A DNA stretch of 44,362 nucleotides. It comes from Ruminococcus sp. (GTDB taxonomy: Bacteria > Bacillota > Clostridia > Oscillospirales > Ruminococcaceae). This document shows, in pieces, positions 1 through 12,835 of the stretch (the first letter of the stretch is position 1; every line of letters starts with the position of its first letter). The notes under the pieces are model-generated. The model was given only the letters and a program-made list of their open reading frames with translations, did not search any database and was not told the DNA's origin. The translations under genes were made by a program, and so were the position numbers. Location of the stretch: contig NZ_JAILNU010000063.1 in the NCBI RefSeq assembly GCF_024691275.1, forward strand, positions 1 to 44,362, read 5' to 3'.

Positions 1-2
1 CT

Positions 3-104
3 GTTCACAGCAGAAAATACAATAATTTCCCTATGCGTCCGCTTAACTGGAAATCTCCTTCTGATTACATCAAAGCTTTCCTCGAATACGGTCAAGTTTT
101 TTGA
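3..104 (+). pseudogene. C-terminal end of a transposase or integrase-core protein (cut by window edge)
   Basis: An open frame enters from the left edge and runs 33 residues to a TGA stop. It reads KYNNFPMRPLNWKSPSDYI, the kind of C-terminal tail (YN..R....L...P..Y) seen in integrase-core (DDE) transposases. Only the tail is visible, so it cannot be told whether the gene is intact or a remnant, or which IS family it belongs to. No inverted repeat could be assigned with certainty in the 200 bases that follow. Confidence 0.5.
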
Positions 105-354
105 TTTAATTTGTCTCGCATCATTGACAAACCAACAAAAAATTTAATTTTATGTCTGTAATGATATAAAAGTGTACAGGTTTAAGCACGGTGCTTATAC
201 AGAAGTTTTTACGTGAGATATTGAGGCACTCCCTTTTAAGAAGATCTTCTCTGTATATTTCAAGAACGTTATTTCATTTTTTCTTATGATAAAGCCTGTT
301 AATAAACTGCCCTTTGTATTAAACTACAAAGGGGCTTTATCATAGAAAATCAGC
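105..354. other. Intergenic region, no gene
   Basis: AT-rich stretch after the transposase tail with no convincing coding frame. It may include the end of the insertion element. The only structure I can support is the hairpin at 310-340, listed separately. Confidence 0.5.
310..340 (+). terminator. Intrinsic terminator-like hairpin
   Basis: CCCTTTGTA pairs with TACAAAGGG across a 6-base loop and is followed by GCTTTAT. It could end transcription from the transposase fragment side. The T-tract is short. Confidence 0.45.
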
Positions 355-448
355 TAAAAGTCTTTGGAAGGGGGCAAACCGCGGTCATGGGAACCTTTCC
401 TCAGAAAGGTTCCCATGACAAATTTGTGTAAAGTTTCTGTATGAGTAC
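355..448 (-). repeat. Dispersed palindromic repeat, copy 1
   Basis: Read on the minus strand this begins GTACTCATA and AGAAACTTTACAC, has a central hairpin AACCTTTCTGAGGAAAGGTT, and ends CCAAAGACTTTT. The same framework occurs in the opposite orientation at 43984-44131, where about 50 extra bases are inserted. It is therefore a dispersed repeat family rather than unique sequence. It lies about 60 bases beyond the stop of the GH2 gene and could also act in its 3' end. Confidence 0.75.
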
Positions 449-509
449 CCCGTTTAGTGCATGTACGCTTTTATCTTAGTATTCATCAATGAAATTTAAA
501 GCTATCGGA

Positions 510-4904
<4,395 letters not shown>

Positions 4905-5010
4905 TCATCTTATATGTATAATATAACATATTAATCGTGCGATTGCAACAATATTTTTAAATATAGTGAAAATTTTATATGAATCAGTAAATTCTGTGCG
5001 CTTTTTTACC

Positions 5011-5044
5011 AAAAAGGACCACTCTCATATCATGAGAGTGGTCC
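5011..5044 (-). terminator. Terminator of the alarmone synthetase gene
   Basis: GGACCACTCTCAT pairs with ATGAGAGTGGTCC. On the minus strand a T-tract follows immediately. It lies 6 bases past the stop of the RelA/SpoT-domain gene. Confidence 0.85.
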
Positions 5045-5049
5045 TGCGG

Positions 5050-5745
5050 TCAGTCACTTTCTATTATATTTTTGATATCCTGCATACGGCTGTCCCATTC
5101 AGCGCTTTGATCCGCACATTTTTTCAGATCATCTGTAAGCAGATCAAGCTTATACGGGGGGAGGTCTTTTTTGTAGCGGAGCTTATGTTCGAGGCTTGCC
5201 CAGAAGTCCATGGCAATAGTTCTCAGCTGTACCTCTGCCTTCACGAGCCTTTTTTCGTTTTCTAGGAAAATAGGGACTTCTACAATAAGATGCAGGCTTC
5301 TGTAGCCGTTGGGCTTGGGATCTTTGATATAGTCCTTTTTCTCGATGAGGAAGATGTCGTCCTGCTTCAGAAAGCAGTCGGCAAGACGATAGATGTCCTG
5401 CACGAATGAGCATACAACGCGGATACCTGCGATGTCGCTTATATTCTTTTCGATAGCTTCCACATTTCGCGGGATATGCTTTGTTATGATCTTGCGGAAT
5501 ATACTTCCGTAGCTTTTTATTCTTGACTGTATGAACTCAATGGGGTTGCTCTCGCCGTTTATTGAGAACTGCTCATTGAGTACGCGGAATTTAGTCTCGA
5601 TCTCCATTATAGCGCACTTGTAGTACGTGAAAAACTGCTGCATGGGGATCATATTGTTTTCGACGGAGCGAAGGAACTCTGTTTCTGTCATTTCTGTCTC
5701 GGAGAGTTCCATTATATTATGAATTACATCGTTCTGAGTGTTCAT
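5050..5745 (-). CDS. Small alarmone synthetase (RelA/SpoT synthetase domain, RelQ/YjbM type)
   Basis: Predicted cytoplasmic GTP/GDP pyrophosphokinase that makes (p)ppGpp, the stringent-response alarmone. 231 residues, the size of single-domain synthetases rather than long Rel proteins; there is no HD hydrolase, TGS or ACT domain. Motifs seen: DIAGIRVV at 104-111, the nucleotide-binding PKPNGYRSLH at 143-152, and EVQLRT..MDFWASLEHK at 171-188 with the conserved Glu, Gln and Arg. The start is ATG with GAGG about ten bases upstream. It is a single-gene unit ended by the hairpin at 5011-5044. Assignment to RelQ rather than RelP cannot be settled by eye. Confidence 0.9.
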   Translation of the reverse strand: MNTQNDVIHNIMELSETEMTETEFLRSVENNMIPMQQFFTYYKCAIMEIETKFRVLNEQFSINGESNPIEFIQSRIKSYGSIFRKIITKHIPRNVEAIEKNISDIAGIRVVCSFVQDIYRLADCFLKQDDIFLIEKKDYIKDPKPNGYRSLHLIVEVPIFLENEKRLVKAEVQLRTIAMDFWASLEHKLRYKKDLPPYKLDLLTDDLKKCADQSAEWDSRMQDIKNIIESD

Positions 5746-5836
5746 ATATTCATTTCCTCACTAACGGATATGTGATATCTAACATTATAACATTAAAGTG
5801 CCGAAAGGTCAATCGCTTCCGAGAAGTTTCATTTGT

Positions 5837-5865
5837 TTGACACAGAATCGGCAGTATGTTATACT
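5837..5865 (+). promoter_or_regulatory. Sigma-A type promoter of the GyrI-like gene
   Basis: TTGACA, 17-base spacer, TATACT, ending 34 bases before the ATG at 5900. Confidence 0.75.
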
Positions 5866-5899
5866 TAATGAGATAATATATCCTGAAAGGAGCAGCGTA

Positions 5900-6535
5900 A
5901 TGGCATTCGATTACAAAAAAGAGTACAAGGAATTCTACCTGCCGAAAAGCAAGCCTGAAATAGTGACAGTCCCGCCAATGGTGTTCGTTGCAGTCCGCGG
6001 AAGCGGCGACCCCAATGAGGAGGACGGCGAATATAAAAAGGCTATCGAGGTATTGTACGGTATTTCCTACACATTAAAAATGAGCAAAAAGACCGATCAC
6101 CGCATTGAAGGCTGGTTTGACTACGTTGTTCCGCCGCTGGAGGGCTTCTGGAAGCAGGAAGGCACAGTCGGGATAGACTACAGCCGCAAGAGCGATCTCA
6201 AATGGACGGCAGTGATAAGGCTTCCTGAATTTGTCACGAAAGCTGACTTTGACTGGGCTGTTGAGCAGGCTTCGGCAAAGAAAAAGCTTGACTGCTCGAA
6301 GGCTGAGTACCTGACATATGAGGAAGGTCTGTGCGTTCAGTGTATGCATATCGGCTCCTATGACGATGAGCCGGCAACAGTTGAGCTTATAGACGGATAT
6401 GCGCAGGAAATGGGCTTTGATACAGATATAACAGATGAGCGTCCCCATCACGAGATATACCTGTCCGACCCGCGCAGGACTGCTCCCGAAAAGCTGAAAA
6501 CTGTCATACGCCACCCTGTCAGGAAACGCACCTGA
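5900..6535 (+). CDS. GyrI-like small-molecule-binding domain protein
   Basis: 211-residue stand-alone GyrI-like (SHV-fold) protein, a family that binds small hydrophobic or cationic ligands and often couples to drug-sensing regulators. The N-terminus KPEIVTVPPMVFVAVRGSGDPN is typical of the long YdhI/GyrI-like group. AAGGAG lies 8 bases ahead of the ATG at 5900; an in-frame ATG 102 bases upstream precedes the promoter and is rejected. It sits directly before an AraC regulator that carries a second GyrI-like domain, which suggests but does not prove a shared ligand. Enzymatic activity is unknown. Confidence 0.8.
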   Translation: MAFDYKKEYKEFYLPKSKPEIVTVPPMVFVAVRGSGDPNEEDGEYKKAIEVLYGISYTLKMSKKTDHRIEGWFDYVVPPLEGFWKQEGTVGIDYSRKSDLKWTAVIRLPEFVTKADFDWAVEQASAKKKLDCSKAEYLTYEEGLCVQCMHIGSYDDEPATVELIDGYAQEMGFDTDITDERPHHEIYLSDPRRTAPEKLKTVIRHPVRKRT

Positions 6536-6612
6536 CATGAGAAAGCATAAAAAGTCGGGAAAACAATGCCGCTGTATGGTAGAATAAGATCACACCAAGA
6601 GGAGGAATGACT

Positions 6613-7479
6613 ATGAACTGGGCTGAGAGCATACAGAACGCTATCGACTACATCGAGGAGAATATAACCGAGGAGCTGAGATATGATGATATTGCTGCGC
6701 GCGCGGCTTGCTCGGGGTTCTATTTTCAGCGTATCTTCGGAGCGCTCTGCGGTATGACTCTCGGGGAATATATCCGATGCAGGCGGCTGTCGCTTGCAGG
6801 CTGCGAACTTGCATCGTCAGGGCAAAAGGTCATAGATACAGCAATGAAGTACGGCTACAATTCGCCTGATAGCTTCACACGCGCTTTTACAGCATTTCAC
6901 GGTGTCACACCGTCTGAGGCAAGGCAGAAAAAAGCAGTGCTCAGGTCGTTTTCTCCTCTCAGGGTACAACTTATTCTGAAAGGCGGTAATACTATGGATT
7001 ACAAGATCATCGAAAAAGAAGCATTTACAGTTCTGGAAAAGGTAGAGCAGCATACGGTAGCGTATAAGCAGAACCTTAACACTATTCCCGAATTCTGGGG
7101 CAGAGCATACAAGGAAGGCATCATTGAGACATTGCTGAAAAACGCATCAGACAACAGCTATGTTTTCGGTATATGCTACGGCAGCGGTCATAAAGATGTT
7201 GAGCATTTTGATTACAGCATCGCAGTGAAATGCGATACTGATACAGTTGCACCCGAGGGATATCGCGTGAACACTATCCCTGCAAGAAAATGGGTGGTAT
7301 CCGAGTGTACAGGTCCTATGCCCGACGCTATACAGCAGCTCTGGCATGAGATATGCTCGGATTTCTTCCCCACATCAGGCTATAAACCGACTTATGAATT
7401 CGATATCGAAGCTTACCCCGTAGGTGATATGACTTCAGCGGATTACAAGAGTCAGATATGGATACCAATTGAGAAATAA
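6613..7479 (+). CDS. AraC-family regulator with C-terminal GyrI-like effector domain
   Basis: 288-residue transcription regulator. Residues 1-105 form the two helix-turn-helix motifs of the AraC family (YIEENITEELRYDDIAARA, then YGYNSPDSFTRAFTAFHGVTPSEAR). Residues about 125-288 form a GyrI-like ligand-binding domain ending VGDMTSADYKSQIWIPIEK. This is the architecture of Rob/SoxS-like drug-responsive activators in Firmicutes. The start at 6613 is preferred over the in-frame ATG at 6607 because GGAGG at 6601-6605 is 7 bases away from 6613 and only 1 base from 6607. The gene ends at the terminator near 7511. Confidence 0.88.
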   Translation: MNWAESIQNAIDYIEENITEELRYDDIAARAACSGFYFQRIFGALCGMTLGEYIRCRRLSLAGCELASSGQKVIDTAMKYGYNSPDSFTRAFTAFHGVTPSEARQKKAVLRSFSPLRVQLILKGGNTMDYKIIEKEAFTVLEKVEQHTVAYKQNLNTIPEFWGRAYKEGIIETLLKNASDNSYVFGICYGSGHKDVEHFDYSIAVKCDTDTVAPEGYRVNTIPARKWVVSECTGPMPDAIQQLWHEICSDFFPTSGYKPTYEFDIEAYPVGDMTSADYKSQIWIPIEK

Positions 7480-7508
7480 AAATGCGTGTTACTGTTAAAA
7501 GAATGACG

Positions 7509-7547
7509 AGCAGTGCCTTGAAAAAGGCACTGCTATTTGTGTTTTTT
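7509..7547 (+). terminator. Intrinsic terminator after the AraC/GyrI gene
   Basis: AGCAGTGCC pairs with GGCACTGCT around TTGAAAAA, followed by a T-rich run. Confidence 0.8.
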
Positions 7548-7577
7548 GACAAAAATGTTTATCGGCAGGAAAAATAC

Positions 7578-7606
7578 TTGACATATTACAGCAGATGTGC
7601 TAAACT
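7578..7606 (+). promoter_or_regulatory. Promoter of the leucine-rich-repeat protein gene
   Basis: TTGACA, 17-base spacer, TAAACT. Transcription would start close to 7613. Confidence 0.65.
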
Positions 7607-7647
7607 AATGATGTCGCAACAGAAACACTATGATGAGAATTATTATA

Positions 7648-8538
7648 ATGAAATTTACTATTAAATCAAAAAAGATCATATCATCTGTTATGGCATTAAC
7701 TATGTTGACAGCTGCTACAGCTGCTGCTGACACAAGCTTTGTCAAGAACATTTTACCAACAAACACACTTACTGCTGATGCAGCTGTTTCAGGCGACTGG
7801 TATTACGAAGTTATTGATGGATGCAGATGCAAGGTAACAGGCTATAAGGGTACAAGCACAACTGTACATATCCCTGTGTCTATCGCAAACCACACTGTTG
7901 TTGCTATCGGCAGAAATACAAGAAACGGACAGAATATCGGCGCATTCGAGAACAATAATACTATCAAGAATGTATATATCCCAAGAGGCATCGGCGAGGT
8001 ACCTGCTGATGCATTCAGAAACTGCTGCTCACTCAAGTCAGTAGTTGTTCCTGAGGCTCTTAACCGCATCGGTACGTATGCTTTCGAGAACTGCTCAAAC
8101 CTTGAGTCTGTAACAGGTTTCACAAACCTCCACTACATTGATGAAGGCGCTTTCAAGAACAGCGGTATCAAGTCATTCCAGAACTATTCAAGCTTTGCTA
8201 CAGGAGACCACTTCATCGGTATCAAGGCATTTCAGAACTGCCACAGCCTTTCTACAGTAAAGCTCTACGGCGACTGGTCTATTTCCCGCGAGGCATTCGA
8301 CGGCTGCACAAGCCTTTACAATATCGAGTATTCCAGTATGGCAACTATTGACAGTGCTTTCGGTACAGGTGCATTCAAGGGTGCATCAACCCTTACATAC
8401 CTCAACGGTGCACAGATCTTTGCATATAAGGCTGGACAGAAGTACATTTTCCAGAAGTATGTACCATATGTAGGCAGATATGCTTGGAAGCTCCGTGAAG
8501 ACAATGTAAAGCTCTATATGGACTATTTAAACGGCTGA
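7648..8538 (+). CDS. Secreted leucine-rich-repeat (BspA-type) protein
   Basis: 296 residues. An N-terminal signal peptide (MKFTIKSKKIISSVMALTML then Ala-rich) precedes at least five BspA-type (LRR_5) repeats with the pattern I...AF.NC..L..V..P..L..I...AF. Proteins of this type are cell-surface or secreted and act in adhesion or protein binding. There is no dockerin, sortase motif or catalytic domain, so the function is open. The start is uncertain: no clear Shine-Dalgarno is present, and ATGs at 7630 and 7633 are also possible. 7648 gives the cleanest signal peptide. Single-gene unit between its own promoter and terminator. Confidence 0.82.
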   Translation: MKFTIKSKKIISSVMALTMLTAATAAADTSFVKNILPTNTLTADAAVSGDWYYEVIDGCRCKVTGYKGTSTTVHIPVSIANHTVVAIGRNTRNGQNIGAFENNNTIKNVYIPRGIGEVPADAFRNCCSLKSVVVPEALNRIGTYAFENCSNLESVTGFTNLHYIDEGAFKNSGIKSFQNYSSFATGDHFIGIKAFQNCHSLSTVKLYGDWSISREAFDGCTSLYNIEYSSMATIDSAFGTGAFKGASTLTYLNGAQIFAYKAGQKYIFQKYVPYVGRYAWKLREDNVKLYMDYLNG

Positions 8539-8565
8539 TTATAGGCATACTATAAATAAAGCATC

Positions 8566-8598
8566 AACGCACTTCGCATATGCGGAGTGCGTTTTTCT
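8566..8598 (+). terminator. Terminator after the LRR protein gene
   Basis: ACGCACT.CGCAT pairs with ATGCG.AGTGCGT and is followed by TTTTT. Confidence 0.85.
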
Positions 8599-8670
8599 AA
8601 TATCCTTGTGCAGTTCCTACATTTTGCGTAAGTCATTTTTGTGCAGTCATACAAAGATGAAGAATGGCAC

Positions 8671-8701
8671 TTGACCCTTACGCAGCGTCATGGTCTATAC
8701 T
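8671..8701 (+). promoter_or_regulatory. MerR-type promoter/operator with a 19-base spacer
   Basis: TTGACC and TATACT are separated by 19 bases. The spacer carries a dyad (GACC...CGCaGCG...GGTC). Over-long spacers with a central dyad are the hallmark of promoters that MerR-family activators twist into register, so this gene is probably self-regulated. Confidence 0.75.
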
Positions 8702-8727
8702 GATATCACACGAGAGGAGGGTTACAT

Positions 8728-9474
8728 ATGATGACAGTAAAACAGGTCAGTGAACTTACGGGAGTGAGTATACGCACTCTCAGATACTACGACAGCATAG
8801 GGCTTCTGAAGCCTTCGGAGCACACCGATGCAGGCTACAGACTGTATGACGATACAGACCTTGAAAAGCTTCAGCAGATAATGCTTTTTCGGGAGCTTGA
8901 ATTCCCGCTGAAAGACATTGTCGGTATCATAAACAGTCCTGACTTTGACAGAGAAAAGGCGCTGGAGCAGCAAATAGAGCTGCTTGAACTGAAAAGGCAG
9001 CACCTTGATGATCTTATAACCTTCGCTCGGGGAATAAAACTTTTAGGAGTGAATTACATTATGAATAAGAGCAGAAATGATTTTTCGGTATTTGACAAGA
9101 GCAAGCTTGAAGACTATACCAGACGCGCAAAGGAACAGTGGGAAAACACTTCTGAGTATAAAGAGTATGTCGATAAAGCGAGCAGGCGAACAGAGAAAGA
9201 AGATGAGCGGCTTGCACAGCTGACAATGGAGCTTTTTACACAGTTCGGCGCAATGCGTGACCGTGACCCGTCAGACGGTGAGGTGCAGGAGCAGGTGAAG
9301 AAATTGCAGAAATTCTTCTGCGAGAACTTCTACAACTGCACCAATGAGATCCTCAGCGGTCTCGGAAAGATGTATGCAGGCGGGGGAGAGTTCACGGAGA
9401 ATATCGACAAGGCAGGCGGAGCAGGAACTGCGGAGTTCGTGAATAGGGCGATAGAGGTTTACTGCGGTAAATGA
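8728..9474 (+). CDS. MerR-family regulator with TipAS-type ligand domain
   Basis: 248-residue regulator. The MerR winged helix at 1-70 contains VKQVSELTGVSIRTLRYYDS and AGYRLYDDTDLEKLQQI, followed by a coiled-coil dimerisation helix (about 75-115). Residues about 130-245 match the TipAS antibiotic-recognition fold (WENTSEYKEY...F......P....VQ......F......C........L...Y). TipA-like proteins bind drugs such as thiopeptides and activate their own gene and exporters. GAGGAGG lies 7 bases before the ATG. No transporter is adjacent, so the downstream target is unknown. Confidence 0.9.
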   Translation: MMTVKQVSELTGVSIRTLRYYDSIGLLKPSEHTDAGYRLYDDTDLEKLQQIMLFRELEFPLKDIVGIINSPDFDREKALEQQIELLELKRQHLDDLITFARGIKLLGVNYIMNKSRNDFSVFDKSKLEDYTRRAKEQWENTSEYKEYVDKASRRTEKEDERLAQLTMELFTQFGAMRDRDPSDGEVQEQVKKLQKFFCENFYNCTNEILSGLGKMYAGGGEFTENIDKAGGAGTAEFVNRAIEVYCGK

Positions 9475-9499
9475 GCCTGCAAACGCGAATATTTGAATA

Positions 9500-9528
9500 A
9501 AACGGAGCATAATTGCTCCGTTTTTGTT
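9500..9528 (+). terminator. Terminator after the MerR gene
   Basis: AACGGAGC pairs with GCTCCGTT followed by a T-rich tract. Confidence 0.85.
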
Positions 9529-9531
9529 TTG

Positions 9532-9660
9532 TAGAAGCGGCGTTCCGCCGCCAGTTATTCCCTTTGTAAATAAAAAACAATGTGCAGGGGCGAACATTGG
9601 TCGTCCGAAAAAGCATTTTTCGTCGCCCACATACGCACTGCATGGTTGACGGCTAAAAAG
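9532..9660. repeat. Probable dispersed palindromic element
   Basis: Non-coding, GC-rich block that contrasts with the AT-rich flanks. It contains GGGCGA...TCGCCC arms around a perfect hairpin CGAAAAAGCATTTTTCG (9606-9622) and a second small hairpin GCGGCGTTCCGCCGC. It looks like a folded interspersed repeat of the kind common in Ruminococcus intergenic DNA, but no second copy was found in this window. Confidence 0.45.
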
Positions 9661-9784
9661 GATATGACATATCGTTTCATAGTTTATTAACTTTTACTGC
9701 ATTATTTTATATATCAGCATCAAATGTGCACAAAAAAGTAGGAAAAAGATACAATAAATCATTGCTGAATTATTAATGAGATGT

Positions 9785-9811
9785 TATAATACTATGGATA
9801 GGGACACTATG
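9785..9811 (+). promoter_or_regulatory. -10 box and GGACA/TGTCC dyad ahead of the PL11 gene
   Basis: TATAAT starts at 9785 with no strong -35. A perfect dyad GGACA-CTA-TGTCC at 9799-9811 sits at the expected transcription start, a position suited to an operator. Confidence 0.45.
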
Positions 9812-9848
9812 TCCGAAATCGTGAAATAAATATACAGGGGGAATCTTA

Positions 9849-12578
9849 ATGAAAACAGGATTCAAAAAAATCGCTGCGGCGGCTGCCTCTCTCACAGTTG
9901 CCCTTACATCGAACCTCACTGCAGGCATGAACCTGACTGCTGATGCTGCTTACGGAGTAGGCGGCAACAGCTCGGCTATCATGGAGTACCTTGACCGCGG
10001 CGTTTACGCTATCAAGTCGGGAAACGGTATGTTTGTCAGCTGGCGATTCAATGCCAATGACAAGGATGACGCAGAGTTCCGGCTCTTCCGCGACGACCAG
10101 CTCATCTACACCAGCAAGGCGGGCGAGGCTACCAATTACTGGGATGCAAGCGGCAATTCAAGCTCAAAGTACCGCGTTGACACTATCGTGAACGGCAATG
10201 TTGTAGGCTCTGAGGACTGCCGCTTCACATCGGGTACGAACTACTTTGATATACCGCTTGATGTTCCTAAGGGCGGCAGCATCAACGGCATTTCTTACAC
10301 ATACTCTCCTAACGACTGCTGCGCAGGCGACGTTGACGGCGATGGACAGTATGAGATATTCGTAAAATGGGATCCTTCCAACTCGCAGGATAACTCAAAG
10401 GCAGGCGCGGAGTTCTTCACAGGAAATGTCTACATAGACTGCTATACCCTTTACGGCAAGAAGCTCTGGCGTATCGACTTAGGCAGAAATATCCGTGCAG
10501 GACAGCACTATACACAAATGGCAGTTGCGGACTTCGACTGCGACGGCAAGGCTGAGCTTGTAACAAAGACCTGCGACGGAACTGTTGACGGCAAGGGAAA
10601 AGTCATAGGCGACGGCAATGCAAACTATGTTGACGGCGGCGGAACTGTTCTCAAAGGTCCTGAGTATATGACTCTCTTCGAGGGTGCAACAGGTGCAGCT
10701 CTTGATACTATTGAATTTCCTGTTCTCAGAGGCGATGCAACAAGCGCAAATGCCAAGAAGACATGGGGCGACAACTACGGAAACCGCTGTGAGCGCTACA
10801 ACTGCGCTATAGCTTATCTTGACGGAGTTCATCCTTCTGTTGTCTACGGCAGAGGATATTATACAAGACTCACACTTTCCGCTGTTGACGTTAAGGACGG
10901 CAAGCTTGTAAAGAAGTGGATATATGATACGGGCTTTAACAAGAACGACCCCGCTTACGGCTGTGGAAACCACAACGTAATGGTTGCGGACTTCGATAAT
11001 GACGGCAGACAGGAAGTGTGCATGGGCGCAAGCTGCTTCGACGATAACGGAAAACTTCTCTGGTCTACAAAACAGATGCACGGAGATGCTATGCACATTG
11101 GAGACCTTGATCCAAACCGAGAGGGTATAGAGGTCTTTATCTGCCATGAGGACGGAAAATACGGTATCTCTCTTGTTGACGGTAAGAACGGAAGTATCAT
11201 CTGGCACTACGACGGTGACAAGGACACAGGTCGATGCTGTGCTGACAATATCGTTGCAGGCAACAGCGGTGCTGAATTCTGGGGCTCAAGACCTGCTAAC
11301 GCGGTATTCGACGTTTCAGGTAAGCAAATAGGCAATAAATGGCCTGCTACAAACTTCCTTATCTACTGGGACGGCGATCTGGAGCGTGAGCTTCTTGACA
11401 ACATCTATATTACAGACGGTGCGGCAATAAACAATTATCCGACAATTTTCACAGCAACAGGCTGTGCTTCAAATAACGGAACAAAGGCAGTTCCTTGTCT
11501 TACAGCTGATCTCTTTGGCGACTGGCGTGAGGAGCTCGTTCTCAGAACTGAGGACAACACAAAGCTCCGCGTATGGTGTACAAATACCGAGACCAAGTAC
11601 CGCATAACAACTCTCATGCACGATATGCAGTACCGTATGCAGTGCGGCTGTCAGCAGTCCGCTTACAATCAGCCTCCGCACACAAGCTTCTATCTCGGCA
11701 CAGAGGCGGAGCTTCCTGCAAGACCTAACGTTAAGCTGAACAATACATCTCCAGAGCCTGTGAACGGCAAGCTGGTCAAGAACTTCCTCGTTAAGGACAG
11801 TGCAAATTCAGGCGCATGGAGCCTTAAAGAGTCCAACACTGTCGGCGGAGCTATCTACGGCGACAGAGACTTCACATACACAGAGCTTGCGTCAGAGCTT
11901 CAGAACTGCGAGTACATTATGACTGCCTGCAACTCAAAGAATACAGACAGTGATCTTGCTGAGTTCACAACAGCTGACAAGGCTGAAGTATACGTGCTTG
12001 TTGACACAAGAGAAGAAGCAGCAGGACTTGTTCCGTCATGGCTCAGCGGCTACACAAGAACAGAGCTTACTGCTAAGTCCAGCAATGACGTTGATTTTGT
12101 GGCATACAAGAAGGAATTTGAAGCAGGACAGAAGGTAGTTCTCGGCACAAACGGAATGACGGGAAATGTTATCAACTACACAGTATTCCTGAAAGCTCCC
12201 GAGGTTGTAACAACTACAACGACAACAACGACTACCACCACAACAACTACAACAACAACTACTACAACCACCACTACCACTTCTGCTACGACAACTACAA
12301 CAGTTACAACTGCTCCAAGCGAGCCTACAGTAACTTTGTGGGGAGACGCAAACTGCGACGGCGGAGTTGACATGGCAGACGTTGTTATCATCATGCAGAG
12401 TCTTGCAAATCCTAACAGATACGGCTTAAACGGAACAGACGAGAACTGCATCAAGGCTCAGGGATCATACAATGCGGACGTTGACACAAGCATTAAGGGC
12501 ATCACAGCAAACGATGCTCTCCGTATACAGGAGTTCCTCCTCGGTAAAGTAAGCAGTCTTGATCCAAATGCAGATTGA
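9849..12578 (+). CDS. Secreted PL11 rhamnogalacturonan lyase with Thr-rich linker and dockerin
   Basis: Predicted extracellular polysaccharide lyase of family 11 that cleaves the rhamnogalacturonan I backbone of pectin by beta-elimination. 909 residues. Signal peptide about 1-34; catalytic beta-propeller about 38-640 with repeated calcium loops (DVDGDGQYEIFVKWD, DFDCDGKAELVTK, DFDNDGRQEV). A region of unknown fold follows (about 640-780). A linker of roughly 45 residues made almost only of Thr (12208-12320) leads to the dockerin (about 833-905). The dockerin is nearly the same as that of the GH2 enzyme at 510-4808, suggesting both dock on the same cohesin type. GGGGGAA precedes the ATG. Single gene. 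Confidence 0.94.
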   Translation: MKTGFKKIAAAAASLTVALTSNLTAGMNLTADAAYGVGGNSSAIMEYLDRGVYAIKSGNGMFVSWRFNANDKDDAEFRLFRDDQLIYTSKAGEATNYWDASGNSSSKYRVDTIVNGNVVGSEDCRFTSGTNYFDIPLDVPKGGSINGISYTYSPNDCCAGDVDGDGQYEIFVKWDPSNSQDNSKAGAEFFTGNVYIDCYTLYGKKLWRIDLGRNIRAGQHYTQMAVADFDCDGKAELVTKTCDGTVDGKGKVIGDGNANYVDGGGTVLKGPEYMTLFEGATGAALDTIEFPVLRGDATSANAKKTWGDNYGNRCERYNCAIAYLDGVHPSVVYGRGYYTRLTLSAVDVKDGKLVKKWIYDTGFNKNDPAYGCGNHNVMVADFDNDGRQEVCMGASCFDDNGKLLWSTKQMHGDAMHIGDLDPNREGIEVFICHEDGKYGISLVDGKNGSIIWHYDGDKDTGRCCADNIVAGNSGAEFWGSRPANAVFDVSGKQIGNKWPATNFLIYWDGDLERELLDNIYITDGAAINNYPTIFTATGCASNNGTKAVPCLTADLFGDWREELVLRTEDNTKLRVWCTNTETKYRITTLMHDMQYRMQCGCQQSAYNQPPHTSFYLGTEAELPARPNVKLNNTSPEPVNGKLVKNFLVKDSANSGAWSLKESNTVGGAIYGDRDFTYTELASELQNCEYIMTACNSKNTDSDLAEFTTADKAEVYVLVDTREEAAGLVPSWLSGYTRTELTAKSSNDVDFVAYKKEFEAGQKVVLGTNGMTGNVINYTVFLKAPEVVTTTTTTTTTTTTTTTTTTTTTTTTSATTTTTVTTAPSEPTVTLWGDANCDGGVDMADVVIIMQSLANPNRYGLNGTDENCIKAQGSYNADVDTSIKGITANDALRIQEFLLGKVSSLDPNAD

Positions 12579-12607
12579 TCTCACTTGAAAATTGCATAGA
12601 AATAATA

Positions 12608-12648
12608 CAAGCCCGTGAGAGTGATATAAGCTCTCACGGGCTTTTTCT
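12608..12648 (+). terminator. Terminator after the PL11 gene
   Basis: AGCCCGTGAGAG pairs with CTCTCACGGGCT followed by TTTTT. Confidence 0.92.
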
Positions 12649-12696
12649 GTTTACGCGTAAAGATTTGTTAATAAAACGAAAACTTTTAATTATCCA

Positions 12697-12725
12697 TTGA
12701 CAAAACAACTCAAAACTGATATGAT
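12697..12725 (+). promoter_or_regulatory. Promoter of the methyltransferase gene, followed by a structured leader
   Basis: TTGACA, 17-base spacer, TATGAT. The leader of about 100 bases contains two hairpins: TCCGTAA/TTACGGA (about 12747-12769) and GCCGCT/AGCGGC (about 12779-12795). I could not match it to a known riboswitch class. Confidence 0.6.
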
Positions 12726-12835
12726 AAATTATAAGTTGTTGAATCCGTAAGTTAAATAGAAATTACGGAGATGGGGAGCCGCTTTGAGAGCGGCATTGAT
12801 GTGATGTATTTCAAAATCAAAGAGGTGATTAAATA

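Noticed and set aside
10479-11207. 242-residue open frame opposite the PL11 gene
   Set aside because: Antisense shadow of the repetitive beta-propeller region.
12208-12310. ACA/ACT-rich microsatellite as a non-coding repeat
   Set aside because: It is in frame and encodes the Thr-rich linker of the PL11 enzyme, common in Ruminococcus cellulosomal proteins.
12768-12805. Fluoride riboswitch before the methyltransferase gene
   Set aside because: GGAGATGG and TTGATG are similar to parts of the motif, but the first helix cannot close and the 3' pseudoknot bases are missing.
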